Shown: positions 54,867 to 64,000 of the stretch, one piece after another | Layout: each line of letters opens with the position of its first letter | Position numbering within the stretch: position 1 is the first letter of the stretch | Assembly: GCF_018860975.1 (NCBI RefSeq) | Contig: NZ_JAHKQI010000010.1 | Coordinates: 248,001 to 312,000, forward strand | DNA: 64,000 bases | Direction: 5' to 3' | Source: Lentibacter algarum | Lineage (GTDB): Bacteria; Pseudomonadota; Alphaproteobacteria; Rhodobacterales; Rhodobacteraceae | Made by a program: the position numbers and the translations under genes | Notes under the pieces: generated by a model | Told to the model about the DNA's origin: nothing | Seen by the model: the letters and a program-made list of their open reading frames with translations, nothing else | The model's database searches: none

Positions 54867-57413
54867 CTACCCTATCTTGTCGAGCAAAGCGAGCTGCGCC
54901 GCAGCCAAACGCGCAACAGGAACCCGAAATGGGGAGCAGGAAACATAGTTAAAACCTACATTGCGGCAAAACGCGATCGACTCAGGGTTGCCTCCGTGCT
55001 CCCCGCAAATTGACAATGTCAGTTCAGGTTTAGCTTTTCGCCCACGTGAGGCGCCAATTTCTAGAAACTCGCCAACCCCCTCAGTGTCTAGCGTATGAAA
55101 CGGATCTTCAGGGAAAACACCAAGCCTGACGTATTCCGACATGAAGCGCCCCGCGTCGTCGCGTGAAAGACCGTAGGTCATTTGCGTCAAATCATTGGTG
55201 CCGAAACTGAGAAAGGACACATGCGGCGCAATATCAGCCGCCCGCAGCGCGGCGCGCGGGGTCTCAACCATAACGCCAAGGCGGTACTCAAACGCAACTC
55301 CGGTTTCTGTGCGAACAGCAGCCGCGACAGCATCTACGCGCGATTGAACCAGCTCGACTTCGCGTTTGGCCGAAACCAGTGGTATCATTATTTCGGGAAC
55401 AATCGGCTCGCCCTCACGGCTGGCTTCAATTGTCGCTTCAAATATCGCCCGCGCCTGCATGTCATAGATCTCAGGGACAGTCACGCCCAGACGCACGCCG
55501 CGCATACCCAGCATCGGGTTGTACTCGCCGAGAGCCTCGACTCGCCGTGTCACGTCAGAAAGCGGCAGATCAAGCGCTTCTGCAAGTTCACGATGGCCAG
55601 CTTTGTCGTGCGGCAAGAACTCGTGCAAGGGCGGATCAAGCAAGCGAATGCAGACCGACTTCCCTTGCATGATCTGAAATAGCTCTGTGAAATCGGCGCG
55701 CTGCATTGGCAACAGCCTTTCGAGCGCTTCACGGCGATCTTCAGCTCGATCAGCAAAGATCATTTCGCGCATCGGTGTCAGCCTATCAGCCTCAAAGAAC
55801 ATATGTTCAGTGCGGCACAGCCCAATGCCCTCGGCACCAAAATTACGCGCGGTCGCGGCGTCTTTGGGGGTGTCTGCATTGGCTCGTATGTCGATGTCAC
55901 GCACGTCATCGGCCCAGTCCATCAATTCCCGAAACGAGTCGTCATGAGCGGCTTCCAGCATCTTGGGTTCACCGGCAAGCACTTCACCGGATGTGCCATC
56001 AATCGTGATCGTGTCACCCGCGCGAAACACACGTCCGTCAGGTGCGGTAATGCTCTTTTTTCGCATGTTGAACGACAATCCCGACGCGCCAACGACACAA
56101 GGCAGGCCAAGCCCCCGCCCGATCACCGCAGCGTGGCTAGTCATACCGCCACGCTCTGTCAACACTGCGGCAGCAGCATGCATACCGCGAACATCCTCTG
56201 AGGATGTTTCCCGACGCACCAATACGCAGGCCTCTCCTCGCGCGGCACTGGCTTGCGCTTCGTTGGAGGAAAAGACGATCCTCCCTGTCGCGGCTCCGGG
56301 GCTGGCTGCAACAGCGGCAGTCAGACTATCACGCTCAGCTTCCGGATCAACTTGCCGGTGCAGCATTTCATTCAAAGCGCGCGGTTCAATCCGCATCAAA
56401 GCTTCTTCGCGAGAAATAATTTTGTCTTTGGCAAGCGAAACAGCAATTCGCACCGCTGCCTGAGCGTTTCGTGTAATTCGCATTCCATCAAGCAAATGCA
56501 CCTTGCCGTTTTCTAACGCGAATTCGGCCTGCATCTCTTCACGCAACTTTCTACGCATCAAAGCCGTATGGGTTTTCAGCTCGGAAAACGCCTGTGGCGC
56601 AAGTTCTTCCAGCGAAGGGCCGCGTTCGTCGGCTTCAAGATAGAGCGACTGTGCGCCTTCTTGCAAAGCGTCGCGCCCCTGGCTTTGAGACAAGTAACGC
56701 CCGGTGATTTGTGGTGCACCTGTAAGCGAACTCGCCAGCTGAATCACGCCAGAGCCGCTTTGCCCCTCGCCGTTGCCGACTCCGAACACCATCGCTTGAA
56801 CAACGAGGCCCAAACCTGCATCGGCTGGTGCGCCCTTGGCCTGCCTTAACAAGCGGGCTGTCGTACCTTCCCAAGCGCGAGCCATCGAGCGTAAAACACC
56901 TGTTAGCTGCACTTCAGGATCTTGCGGGAACGGCTCTTCCGCCTCGTCTTCATAGACTCGCAGTGCTTCGGACAAGCCTTCTTGGCCGCTGGCTTCAATG
57001 TCCTCGAAAAGGTCAGGATCAAGCCGTGCAACATGCATCGCATAGGCCTGAACAAACCGCAGATACACCTGAGCGGCCGCCCCTTTACCGAGCTTCTCGC
57101 TGAGTTCTATATATCGGGCATCGTTCATACCAATGTTCAGAACAGCCCCTGGCCCGCCCCAATCCGGGTCTTCCGAAGACGGGCGCACACACAACAGCGG
57201 GGCCTCCCCGAACGGTTCAAGAATTGCCCGCATATCCGGCATTTGACCGGCTGCGATTTCGTGAACAGCATCAAACGAAAGTGCTACGGTTTTGGGCACT
57301 GGCAGTTCAAGCCGCAGCAACCGCTGCAAGCATTTTGCCCGACCACCATGTGTATTGGTGGCCAGGTTGCCTGATGCGGTGATCAGCATGATATCTGTTA
57401 CTTTTTTCTGCAC
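54867..57413 (-). CDS. ppdK: pyruvate, phosphate dikinase family enzyme (divergent N-terminus)
   Basis: 848 residues, slightly short for PPDK (about 880). The phosphohistidine domain is canonical (LTERGGMTSHAAVIGRG) and so is the PEP/pyruvate barrel: GLCRTEHMF, GTNDLTQMTYGLSRDDAGRF and ICGEHGGNPESIAFC. The ATP-grasp domain departs from the norm: VRPSSEDPDWGGPGAVLNIG stands where PPDK has VRSGA...MPGMMDTVLNLG, and the MLQTR segment reads HLLDGMR. It may be a paralogue with altered nucleotide use. Starts at 57413 or at 57389. It lies 64 bp after glyS. Confidence 0.82.
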   Translation of the reverse strand: MQKKVTDIMLITASGNLATNTHGGRAKCLQRLLRLELPVPKTVALSFDAVHEIAAGQMPDMRAILEPFGEAPLLCVRPSSEDPDWGGPGAVLNIGMNDARYIELSEKLGKGAAAQVYLRFVQAYAMHVARLDPDLFEDIEASGQEGLSEALRVYEDEAEEPFPQDPEVQLTGVLRSMARAWEGTTARLLRQAKGAPADAGLGLVVQAMVFGVGNGEGQSGSGVIQLASSLTGAPQITGRYLSQSQGRDALQEGAQSLYLEADERGPSLEELAPQAFSELKTHTALMRRKLREEMQAEFALENGKVHLLDGMRITRNAQAAVRIAVSLAKDKIISREEALMRIEPRALNEMLHRQVDPEAERDSLTAAVAASPGAATGRIVFSSNEAQASAARGEACVLVRRETSSEDVRGMHAAAAVLTERGGMTSHAAVIGRGLGLPCVVGASGLSFNMRKKSITAPDGRVFRAGDTITIDGTSGEVLAGEPKMLEAAHDDSFRELMDWADDVRDIDIRANADTPKDAATARNFGAEGIGLCRTEHMFFEADRLTPMREMIFADRAEDRREALERLLPMQRADFTELFQIMQGKSVCIRLLDPPLHEFLPHDKAGHRELAEALDLPLSDVTRRVEALGEYNPMLGMRGVRLGVTVPEIYDMQARAIFEATIEASREGEPIVPEIMIPLVSAKREVELVQSRVDAVAAAVRTETGVAFEYRLGVMVETPRAALRAADIAPHVSFLSFGTNDLTQMTYGLSRDDAGRFMSEYVRLGVFPEDPFHTLDTEGVGEFLEIGASRGRKAKPELTLSICGEHGGNPESIAFCRNVGFNYVSCSPFRVPVARLAAAQLALLDKIG

Positions 57414-57477
57414 TGCGGCAGATTAAGCTCAACTTTCCGGCGATGGCAAGCTTTCCGTTGATTGCGGCCTGTTCTAC

Positions 57478-59703
57478 TCAGCCTTCGATGTGTGAAAGAT
57501 CTGCCACAGTTGCACAAACACTCCGAATGCGGCTCAACAAGTTGAGACGGTTGCGCCTCACGATCTCGTTCTCAGCATTTACCTGAACCGCTTCAAAGAA
57601 GGCGTCTACAGGCGCACGAAGCCCAGCCATCGCGGCCATCGCGGCACCAAAATCGCTTTGTTCAAGCGCCGGAGCAATCGCTGTGTCAGCGGTGTCGAGC
57701 GCCTCGAACAACGTCCGCTCTTCATCGGTTTCGGCAAGCTTGATATCAGCACCAAAACTGTATTCGACACCGTCTTTCTCTTCAGCTTGTGACAAGATGT
57801 TATTTGCCCGCTTAAAGCCTTGAATGAGGTTTTCCCCATCATCCGTTGCCAGAAACTCCCCCAAGGCCTCAGCCCGTGCAACAACCTTTGCAAGATCGTC
57901 GCTTCCCTCTTTGGCGAGGCAGGCATCAATCACATCGTGGCGAATACCCTCGTCACGCAGGTGCACTTTAAGGCGGTCATGGAAGAACTTCAGCAGATCA
58001 ACAGAGTTGTCAGGAAGCTCCTCGCCGATCAACTCAGTTACTTTGCCGCCCGCCCGTGTATCAAGCACTGCTCGGTAAGCCGCCTTGAACACACCGTGTT
58101 TGGCAATTTCCTGCAATATTTCTTCAAGGGTGTCGATTTCGTCGTCTGCGGCATCACTTTGGTTGAGCGCGATTTTGTGACGCATCAGTTGCGCATCAAG
58201 AAAGCGATCAAGCTTGAGCGAAAGCCCGTTTGCCAGCACCAGCCTGATCACGCCCAGCGCCGCGCGACGAAGCGCAAACGGGTCTTTCGAGCCTGTCGGC
58301 TTTTCATCTATTGCCCAGAAACCGGTTAGAGTGTCGATCTTGTCGGCCAGAGCAACTGCCACTGACACAGGGTTGCTTGGCACGTCATCAGAAGGCCCGA
58401 GCGGAGAATAGTGCTCTTCACACGCAACCGCGACATCGTCAGGCAAGCCGGCGGCCGCAGCATAATAGCGGCCCATAAGGCCTTGGAGTTCCGGAAACTC
58501 ATAGACCATTTCAGAACTCAAATCCGCCTTGGCGACTTGAGCTGCCTGCTCGGCCAAAGCAGCATCGGCTCCAACCAGCGGTGCGATATCACGCGCCAGC
58601 GCAGCAATACGTGCGATACGCGCCGCCTGACTGCCGAGCTTGTTGTGAAATGTTACGCTTTCTAGTTTGTCCGTCCACTCGGACATACCTGCTTTTGCAA
58701 TCCGCAGATCGTTCTCCCAGAAAAACTTTGCGTCCGACAACCGCGCAAAAAGCACCTTTTGGTTGCCGGCAAGGATCGTAGCGCCCTGATCGGCAGTTTC
58801 ACGGTTGGCAACTGTCACGAACCGCTCGATACGGCCCGATTTCGCGTTCTTCACCGAGAAAAACTTCTGATGCTCTTTCATCGAGGTTTGCAACACCTCC
58901 GGTGGCAATTCCAAGAAGGCTTCGTCGATCTTACCCATCAATACGACTGGCCACTCAACAAGCCCTGCGACCTCGGACAAAAGCCCGCGATCTTCGACCA
59001 GTTCAAGCCCGGCGGCGAAAGCCTGATTGCTCGCGTCCTCCCAGATATGGTCAGCCCGTTCGTCAGACGACAACACAACTGAGGCGCGCTTGAGTTTTGC
59101 CTCATAATCCTCAAACGAACTGACTGAGAAGCGGCCCGAACTCATGAAACGGTGCCCCTCGGTGTTGTCCGAAACCATGATGCCGTCGATATCCAACGGG
59201 ACAACAACTGTGCCAGATTCATCTTCCAGTATGCACAAGATCGAGTGCAATGGCCGCACCCAGCGCAGGCTTCCGCTGCCCCAACGCATCGCTTTAGGCC
59301 AAGGGAAGTTGCGGATAACGTCCTCAAGCACCTGTGCAACGATCTCGGCGGCTGGGCGTCCGGCTTTTTCTATCAGCGCGAAATAGACAGGGCCCTTTGG
59401 TGTTTCACGTTCCTCCAGCGCATCTCGTGATAGACCCGCTCCACGCAAGAATCCTTCAATCGCTTGCTCTGGGGCACCGACTTTAGGCCCTTTTCGTTCT
59501 TCCCGCACGGTCGGGCTTTCAGCCAGCAGACCATCAACAGCCAAAGCCAAACGCCGCGGGGTCGAGAAGGCCTTAGCGCCTGCATAGGTCAGGCCCGCTT
59601 CGACAAGGCCGTCCGTCATGCGCTTTTGCAAATCTTGTGCCGCACGCGATTGCATCCGCGCGGGAATTTCTTCTGAAAACAGTTCAATCAGTAGATTGGG
59701 CAT
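57478..59703 (-). CDS. glyS: glycine-tRNA ligase beta subunit
   Basis: 741 residues. Begins [18 protein letters not shown], the standard GlyS start, and carries the large GlyS core (SLRWVRPLHSILCILEDE) and a C-terminal anticodon-binding-like domain (VDAFFEAVQVNAENEIVRRNRLNLLSRI). Partner of glyQ at 61117; in between lie two unrelated genes and a truncated copy of this gene's own 5' end. Confidence 0.96.
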   Translation of the reverse strand: MPNLLIELFSEEIPARMQSRAAQDLQKRMTDGLVEAGLTYAGAKAFSTPRRLALAVDGLLAESPTVREERKGPKVGAPEQAIEGFLRGAGLSRDALEERETPKGPVYFALIEKAGRPAAEIVAQVLEDVIRNFPWPKAMRWGSGSLRWVRPLHSILCILEDESGTVVVPLDIDGIMVSDNTEGHRFMSSGRFSVSSFEDYEAKLKRASVVLSSDERADHIWEDASNQAFAAGLELVEDRGLLSEVAGLVEWPVVLMGKIDEAFLELPPEVLQTSMKEHQKFFSVKNAKSGRIERFVTVANRETADQGATILAGNQKVLFARLSDAKFFWENDLRIAKAGMSEWTDKLESVTFHNKLGSQAARIARIAALARDIAPLVGADAALAEQAAQVAKADLSSEMVYEFPELQGLMGRYYAAAAGLPDDVAVACEEHYSPLGPSDDVPSNPVSVAVALADKIDTLTGFWAIDEKPTGSKDPFALRRAALGVIRLVLANGLSLKLDRFLDAQLMRHKIALNQSDAADDEIDTLEEILQEIAKHGVFKAAYRAVLDTRAGGKVTELIGEELPDNSVDLLKFFHDRLKVHLRDEGIRHDVIDACLAKEGSDDLAKVVARAEALGEFLATDDGENLIQGFKRANNILSQAEEKDGVEYSFGADIKLAETDEERTLFEALDTADTAIAPALEQSDFGAAMAAMAGLRAPVDAFFEAVQVNAENEIVRRNRLNLLSRIRSVCATVADLSHIEG

Positions 59704-59753
59704 GAGATATTTTCCTTAGTCGGCACAGGCCTAATTGTTACGCTGCGCCATCG

Positions 59754-59897
59754 TTATTTTGCGGCCTTGGCACCTGCATAGGTCGGGCCCGCATCAACCA
59801 AGCCATTGGTGACAAGGCTTTGCAAATCCCTGGCAGCATGCGCTTGTATGCGCGCCGGAATTTCTTCTGAAAAGAGTTCGATTAGCAGATTGGGCAT
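59754..59897 (-). pseudogene. truncated duplicate of the glyS 5' end (47 codons)
   Basis: Reads [16 protein letters not shown], then [20 protein letters not shown] and [11 protein letters not shown] before TAA. The first 16 residues equal those of glyS, and about three quarters of the first 45 residues match; identity ends right after YAGAKA. It lies 50 bp upstream of the real glyS start in the same orientation. The divergence says it is not an assembly artefact but an older partial duplication or recombination scar. Confidence 0.85.
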
Positions 59898-59930
59898 CTT
59901 CGAGAGCTTTCTTAAGTCAAGTTTGTGCGG

Positions 59931-60449
59931 TCAGGGTTTGGGTGGGCAGCCTTCCGGCACCGGGAGGCCGTCAAAGACGACTTTCCCACATTCATTAATC
60001 TGGTGCCATGCGAAACCGCGACCATCAGGCATGATAGCCACAACACGGTCAATGCCATACTCGATGTTTCGCTGACCGAGAAAGGCAAACGCTGTGCCGT
60101 CATCTATGGCTTCACCAATTTCCACGGCATCGAAACAATCAAACCAGCGTGGAGCAACGAGCGGTTCGGCGCCTTCGTAAGTTTCGTAGGTTTCGGTGAT
60201 GAGCGCGATACTCTGTTCTGTCTTGAAACAGGCGCGATACCGTATCGGCGAACTGGTTGCATCAATGGCTTCAAAACCGTCATACAGGATCGGCTCGGGC
60301 TCACCACTTGCAAGTGAAACGAGTTCAACGTCTGTCTCGCCATTTGCGATCACGTCCTCGTAATAGGCGTACACCTGCAAATAGTAGATCGCGAAGCCCG
60401 TGAGCAAAGAAACCATCACTATCCCCAATACAAGTATGCGAGAAACCAT
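59931..60449 (-). CDS. DUF6446-like membrane-anchored protein
   Basis: 172 residues: one N-terminal helix (ILVLGIVMVSLLTGFAIYYL) and a periplasmic domain with conserved-looking YRACFKTEQSI, PRWFDCFDAVEIGEAI and the C-terminal GFAWHQINECGKVVFDGLPVP; four Cys. A rhodobacterial family without known function, often found with the glycyl-tRNA synthetase genes. Its start overlaps the FkbM stop by 1 bp. Confidence 0.65.
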   Translation of the reverse strand: MVSRILVLGIVMVSLLTGFAIYYLQVYAYYEDVIANGETDVELVSLASGEPEPILYDGFEAIDATSSPIRYRACFKTEQSIALITETYETYEGAEPLVAPRWFDCFDAVEIGEAIDDGTAFAFLGQRNIEYGIDRVVAIMPDGRGFAWHQINECGKVVFDGLPVPEGCPPKP

Positions 60450-61120
60450 CAGCGCCAGTCCCAGTTGATTTCAGGTGCTATCGAGCCCCGCGTTTGCTGC
60501 TTAAGCGCGCGGGTCCGGGCCGCCAGTTGCGGGAGAACCCGCTCATGTGTCTCGACGAACATCTTCTGGACGAGCGCGCCAGCAGGTGATGCCAGCAGCG
60601 TTTCGATAAGAGCAACTTCTGCGCCCTCGATGTCAACTTTCAGCAGTGCTACAGGGCGAGATGTCTCCAGCAGGAAGGCCGGAAAATCAACGACCTCAAC
60701 TTCTACAGTCATAGCCTCGCTGGTGCGCGCCTTGCCTGCAACAAGGCTTGATCCGGTGCTATGCCTTTCAGGCGCATCTGCGAAGTTTACGTGCCTGTAG
60801 AGCTTCATCACACCACTGGTTTCGGCCGCAGCGGCATTAATAAGTCTGACGTTCTTCAACCCGCCCACCCGTTTTGAGAGCGTTTCAAACGCATGCGGGT
60901 CGGGCTCGAAGGCGATGACATCAGCTCCGGTGGCGGCCATCTTTTCGGTAAAGATACCCGCATTTGCACCAAGATCGATTGCAAGGTCACCGGCCTTGAG
61001 TGTAGCCAGCGCCGCCTCGAATCCGGCATCGGCCCGAGCGCGCGCACGGGCTTTTTCTCCAGTCAGTTTCCGGATCATAGCGCGGGCCTCAACGCGTAAT
61101 TTGGCAAGTGCGTGGCTCAT
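60449..61120 (-). CDS. FkbM-family methyltransferase
   Basis: 223 residues. SAM-binding motif [28 protein letters not shown]; then [37 protein letters not shown] and [11 protein letters not shown], the FkbM core. Such enzymes usually methylate sugars or small molecules. It overlaps the glyQ end by 4 bp, so it is translated with glyQ although functionally unrelated. Confidence 0.88.
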   Translation of the reverse strand: MSHALAKLRVEARAMIRKLTGEKARARARADAGFEAALATLKAGDLAIDLGANAGIFTEKMAATGADVIAFEPDPHAFETLSKRVGGLKNVRLINAAAAETSGVMKLYRHVNFADAPERHSTGSSLVAGKARTSEAMTVEVEVVDFPAFLLETSRPVALLKVDIEGAEVALIETLLASPAGALVQKMFVETHERVLPQLAARTRALKQQTRGSIAPEINWDWR

Positions 61121-62046
61121 GCCACTTGGCCTCCGGCTTCAGTTTGCACGAATGCATCGGCACACATTTTTGACAATGCGCGCACACGGCCAATATAGGC
61201 CTGCCGTTCGGTCACCGAGATAACGCCGCGGGCGTCTAGCAAGTTAAACAAGTGCGATGCCTTGATACATTGATCATAAGCCGGATGCACCATGATGATA
61301 CGTTTGCCGGTTTTGGGGTCATCTGCTTCCTGTGCCAGAATGTTCTGACACTCGGCTTCGGCCTCTTCAAAGTGCCGTAGCAAAACCGATGTATCTGCAA
61401 CATCAAAGTTCCAACGGCTGTATTCCTGTTCTGTCTGGCGGAAAACATCACCGTATGTCAGTGCAATCGGTGTTTGCGGGTCATTGTATGGCATGTCCAT
61501 CACATGATCGACGCCCAGAACATACATCGCCAGACGCTCGAGCCCATAGGTGAGTTCGCCGGAAACAGGGTGACAATCATGACCGCCAACTTGCTGAAAG
61601 TACGTGAACTGACTGACTTCCATGCCGTCACACCAAACTTCCCAACCAAGGCCCCAGGCGCCAAGCGTCGGGCTTTCCCAATCATCCTCGACAAACCGGA
61701 TGTCGTGCATGTCCATATCAATGCCGATGGCCTCAAGCGAACCAAGGTAAAGCGCCTGTAAGTCAGGTGGGCTTGGTTTGATCAAGACTTGAAACTGATA
61801 GTAATGCTGCAGCCGGTTTGGGTTCTCGCCATAGCGCCCGTCAGTGGGGCGGCGCGAGGGCTGCACATAGGCCGCGGCCCAGGGCACCGAGCCCAACGAG
61901 CGCAAAGTCGTCGCCGGGTGAAAGGTGCCCGCCCCGACTTCCATGTCATAGGGTTGCAACACCGCACAGCCTTTCACTGCCCAGTAGGCCTGAAGCCTCA
62001 GAATGATCTCCTGAAAGCTTCTCGGTTTGGTTGGTTTATCGGCCAT
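61117..62046 (-). CDS. glyQ: glycine-tRNA ligase alpha subunit
   Basis: 309-residue catalytic subunit. Begins with [21 protein letters not shown] and contains [42 protein letters not shown] and [24 protein letters not shown], all diagnostic. First gene of a four-gene unit ending with glyS. Confidence 0.97.
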   Translation of the reverse strand: MADKPTKPRSFQEIILRLQAYWAVKGCAVLQPYDMEVGAGTFHPATTLRSLGSVPWAAAYVQPSRRPTDGRYGENPNRLQHYYQFQVLIKPSPPDLQALYLGSLEAIGIDMDMHDIRFVEDDWESPTLGAWGLGWEVWCDGMEVSQFTYFQQVGGHDCHPVSGELTYGLERLAMYVLGVDHVMDMPYNDPQTPIALTYGDVFRQTEQEYSRWNFDVADTSVLLRHFEEAEAECQNILAQEADDPKTGKRIIMVHPAYDQCIKASHLFNLLDARGVISVTERQAYIGRVRALSKMCADAFVQTEAGGQVA

Positions 62047-62262
62047 CTCGTCGCCCTATCTGTCGCTCACACCACGTTCGCGCCCTACCTATGCCTCCCA
62101 AACGTGCAGGTCAATCAAACCACGGATCAGAGGACGCAATCTCGTGCAAAAAACGAGCATTTCTAGCTGATCACGCGTTATTTGGGTGACCTCAGAATAT
62201 AATTTGATAAAACGGCTCAAAATGCGCCGATGGTGGTGCTTGAGGCAAGGATGCATATTTAG

Positions 62263-64000
62263 ATGAAACGGCTGGCTTATTCGATTTTCTTGATCGCGGT
62301 CTTAACGACCCGCGCGGCTTTTGCTCAAAGCACAACCCAAGACCCTGTATGGATACAGATCGAAGCGCAACCAAGCTTGAGCCGCGCTCAAGAGCGCGCG
62401 CGCGCTTTTTCAGCGACCCTGCCAGATGTGAACGGATTTGCGCTCGGAGGCGGTTGGTATGGCGTAGCGCTCGGGCCTTATCTGCCTGACGATGCGCGTG
62501 AAGTTCTACGTGTTTATCGCAGCGAGGGACAAATCCCGCGTGACAGCTATATTGCATATTCTTCCAGCTTTCGTCAGCAGTTTTGGCCACTCGGCGCCAA
62601 CTTGCTGAGCCTTCCAAGTGCCGTGACGCCACAGACAACCGAAGGGCCCGATCAGGAAGCAACCGCGCCAGCCGAGGAAACACAGCAAGCTGCGCAAGAA
62701 ACCGTTGTGACCACACCCGAACCACAAATCGCCGAACCGGACGAATCCCCGAGCGAGGCGCGTGCATCCGAACGTGAGCTGACCCGCGAAGAGCGCATGA
62801 AGTTACAAACTGCCCTGGCATGGGCCGGCTTCTACAATGCCGCTATTGACGGCGCTTATGGCCGAGGTACCCGCAATTCTATGGCGCAATGGCAAGACGC
62901 TAACAACCACGTCAAAACCGGCATTTTGACAACCAAGCAACGTGCCGAGCTGCTCAGTCAGTATAACGCTATTCTCGCTGATCTTGGTATGAAACTGGTG
63001 CGTAACGACACCGCCGGCATTGAAATGATGATGCCAACTGCTGTGGTCGACTTCAGCAAATACAGCCCACCCTTCGTGCATTTTGACAGCTCTGGTGACA
63101 TTGACGCACGCGTTTTGATGATCAGCCAGGCAGGTGATCAAGACACGCTATATGGGCTCTACGACATCATGCAAACCCTTGAGATCGTTCCTGATACCGG
63201 ACCACGAGAGCGCCGTAAAAACAGCTTCACTTTGGTCGGAGAAGGCGCTGACTTCATCTCCTATAGCGAGGCCAGTCTTGAAGACGGCGAGATCAAAGGC
63301 TTCACGCTGATCTGGCCTGCAGGTGATGAAGAACGCCGCCGCCGCTTACTGAACGAGATGCGTGCATCCTTCAACCGCACCATCGGCGCCATGAGCCCTG
63401 CAGCTGGCAGCGATGAGCAAGACATCGACCTCGTCTCAGGCCTGGAAATCCGCCGACCTAAGCTGGCGCGTTCAGGGTTCTTCATCGACGCCTCGGGGCA
63501 CATCGCGACAACATCGCAAGCCGTTGCCGCCTGTGGCCGCATCACGGTTGATGACGAATATGAAGCAGAAGTTCTGGCCGAGAAAGACGGCGTGGCAATT
63601 CTGCGCCCCAAAGAAGCATTGAGCCCTGCTCTGGTTGCGACACTGCGTGCCTCCGCACCGCGCTTGCAATCAGAAATCGCCGTCTCCGGGTTCTCGTATG
63701 AGGGTATCCTTGGTGGGCCAACGCTGACATTCGGGCGCCTCACCGACATCAAAGGCCTAGCAGGCGAACCGGTGCTCAAACGTCTCGCGTTGAACGCCCT
63801 TCCTGGCGATGCTGGCGGGCCGGTATTTGATGACGCTGGTGCTGTTTTAGGCATGCTATTGCCCGCACCTGAGGGCGACAAAAAGTTGCCTGAACAGGTT
63901 AGCTTCGCAATCGACACCGATACAATCATTTCGGCCGCCGCGGCAGCAGGCCTGACAGCCACATCACAAGACCGAAACACACCAATCGCCGCTGAAGACC
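62263..64000 (+). CDS. SPOR-like/peptidoglycan-binding protein with degenerate trypsin-like domain (3' end outside window)
   Basis: At least 579 residues; the frame is open to the window end. Signal peptide MKRLAYSIFLIAVLTTRAAFA. Residues about 28-110 look SPOR-like (GWYGVALGPYLPDDAREVLR), then an acidic Pro/Glu-rich linker, then a peptidoglycan-binding domain (178-235; LAWAGFYNAAIDGAYGRGTRN), then a trypsin-like domain. Aligned with the active paralogue at 30933-32696, His becomes Gln419 (ATTSQAVAACG), Asp becomes Gly443 (KDGVAIL) and Ser becomes Ala517 (PGDAGGPVF). It therefore looks like a pseudoprotease used for binding, not cleavage. Confidence 0.8.
   Translation, partial: MKRLAYSIFLIAVLTTRAAFAQSTTQDPVWIQIEAQPSLSRAQERARAFSATLPDVNGFALGGGWYGVALGPYLPDDAREVLRVYRSEGQIPRDSYIAYSSSFRQQFWPLGANLLSLPSAVTPQTTEGPDQEATAPAEETQQAAQETVVTTPEPQIAEPDESPSEARASERELTREERMKLQTALAWAGFYNAAIDGAYGRGTRNSMAQWQDANNHVKTGILTTKQRAELLSQYNAILADLGMKLVRNDTAGIEMMMPTAVVDFSKYSPPFVHFDSSGDIDARVLMISQAGDQDTLYGLYDIMQTLEIVPDTGPRERRKNSFTLVGEGADFISYSEASLEDGEIKGFTLIWPAGDEERRRRLLNEMRASFNRTIGAMSPAAGSDEQDIDLVSGLEIRRPKLARSGFFIDASGHIATTSQAVAACGRITVDDEYEAEVLAEKDGVAILRPKEALSPALVATLRASAPRLQSEIAVSGFSYEGILGGPTLTFGRLTDIKGLAGEPVLKRLALNALPGDAGGPVFDDAGAVLGMLLPAPEGDKKLPEQVSFAIDTDTIISAAAAAGLTATSQDRNTPIAAED

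Noticed and set aside
62192-62821. 209-codon minus-strand frame
   Set aside because: Antisense to the start of the pseudoprotease gene, whose signal peptide and domains are clear on the plus strand.

Overview
The window is a chromosomal segment of an alphaproteobacterium, almost certainly a Rhodobacterales (Roseobacter-group) species. The evidence is: a SAM/SAH-type riboswitch in front of metK, an RNA class known mainly from Rhodobacterales; the fur-family irr gene divergent from fabA with fabB-fabI downstream; an NDUFS4-like complex I subunit gene; perfect CtrA-type TTAA-N7-TTAA spacing; and GC-rich coding with lower-GC islands. I cannot name the genus. No IS element, prophage or CRISPR array is visible, and most of the window is core metabolism.

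Layout: 1-600, end of an OmpA-family gene plus a small lipoprotein and a terminator. 738-4807, phoH-ybeY-corC-lnt operon. 4814-6089, riboswitch and metK. 6104-9655, a ClpP-fold periplasmic protein, a DUF1963 protein, a BASS transporter, a GST and trmB. 9922-13914, fabI, fabB, an inserted nuclease gene and fabA on the minus strand, with irr divergent. 13978-18460, a quinone reductase, a bestrophin, sodB and a drug exporter. 18529-22565, a plus-strand cassette of Zn-alcohol dehydrogenase, TmpA-like dioxygenase, TmpB/PhnZ-like HD oxygenase and an enolase-superfamily enzyme. 22562-29901, minus-strand dipeptide/oligopeptide ABC operon with an M24 peptidase and a cupin-XRE regulator. 30072-30148, tRNA-Arg(UCU).

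30525-37332 holds a complex I subunit, a SPOR-like/trypsin-like protease, uvrB, an odd low-GC lipoprotein, a membrane-anchored NYN ribonuclease and an outer-membrane protein. 37371-39659 is a beta-helix protein. 39988-41746 is yqeY and carA. 41764-43746 is a four-fold CtrA half-site array in front of a glycosyltransferase with an N-terminal MshEN-like domain. 43714-50656 holds GntR, HAD, FAD hydroxylase, aminotransferase, two overlapping Lrp regulators, ilvC and a DMT transporter. 50653-53967 is glmM-folP-folB. 54073-57413 is a cell-wall hydrolase and a divergent PPDK. 57478-62046 is glyQ-FkbM-DUF6446-(duplicated glyS 5' fragment)-glyS. 62263 to the end is a paralogue of the protease in which all three catalytic residues appear to be replaced.

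The most notable items are the putative phosphonate-oxidising pair tmpA/tmpB in an unusual four-gene cassette, the CtrA-array/MshEN-glycosyltransferase unit, the protease/pseudoprotease pair, the truncated second glyS start, and three small dispersed intergenic repeat families, two of them palindromic.
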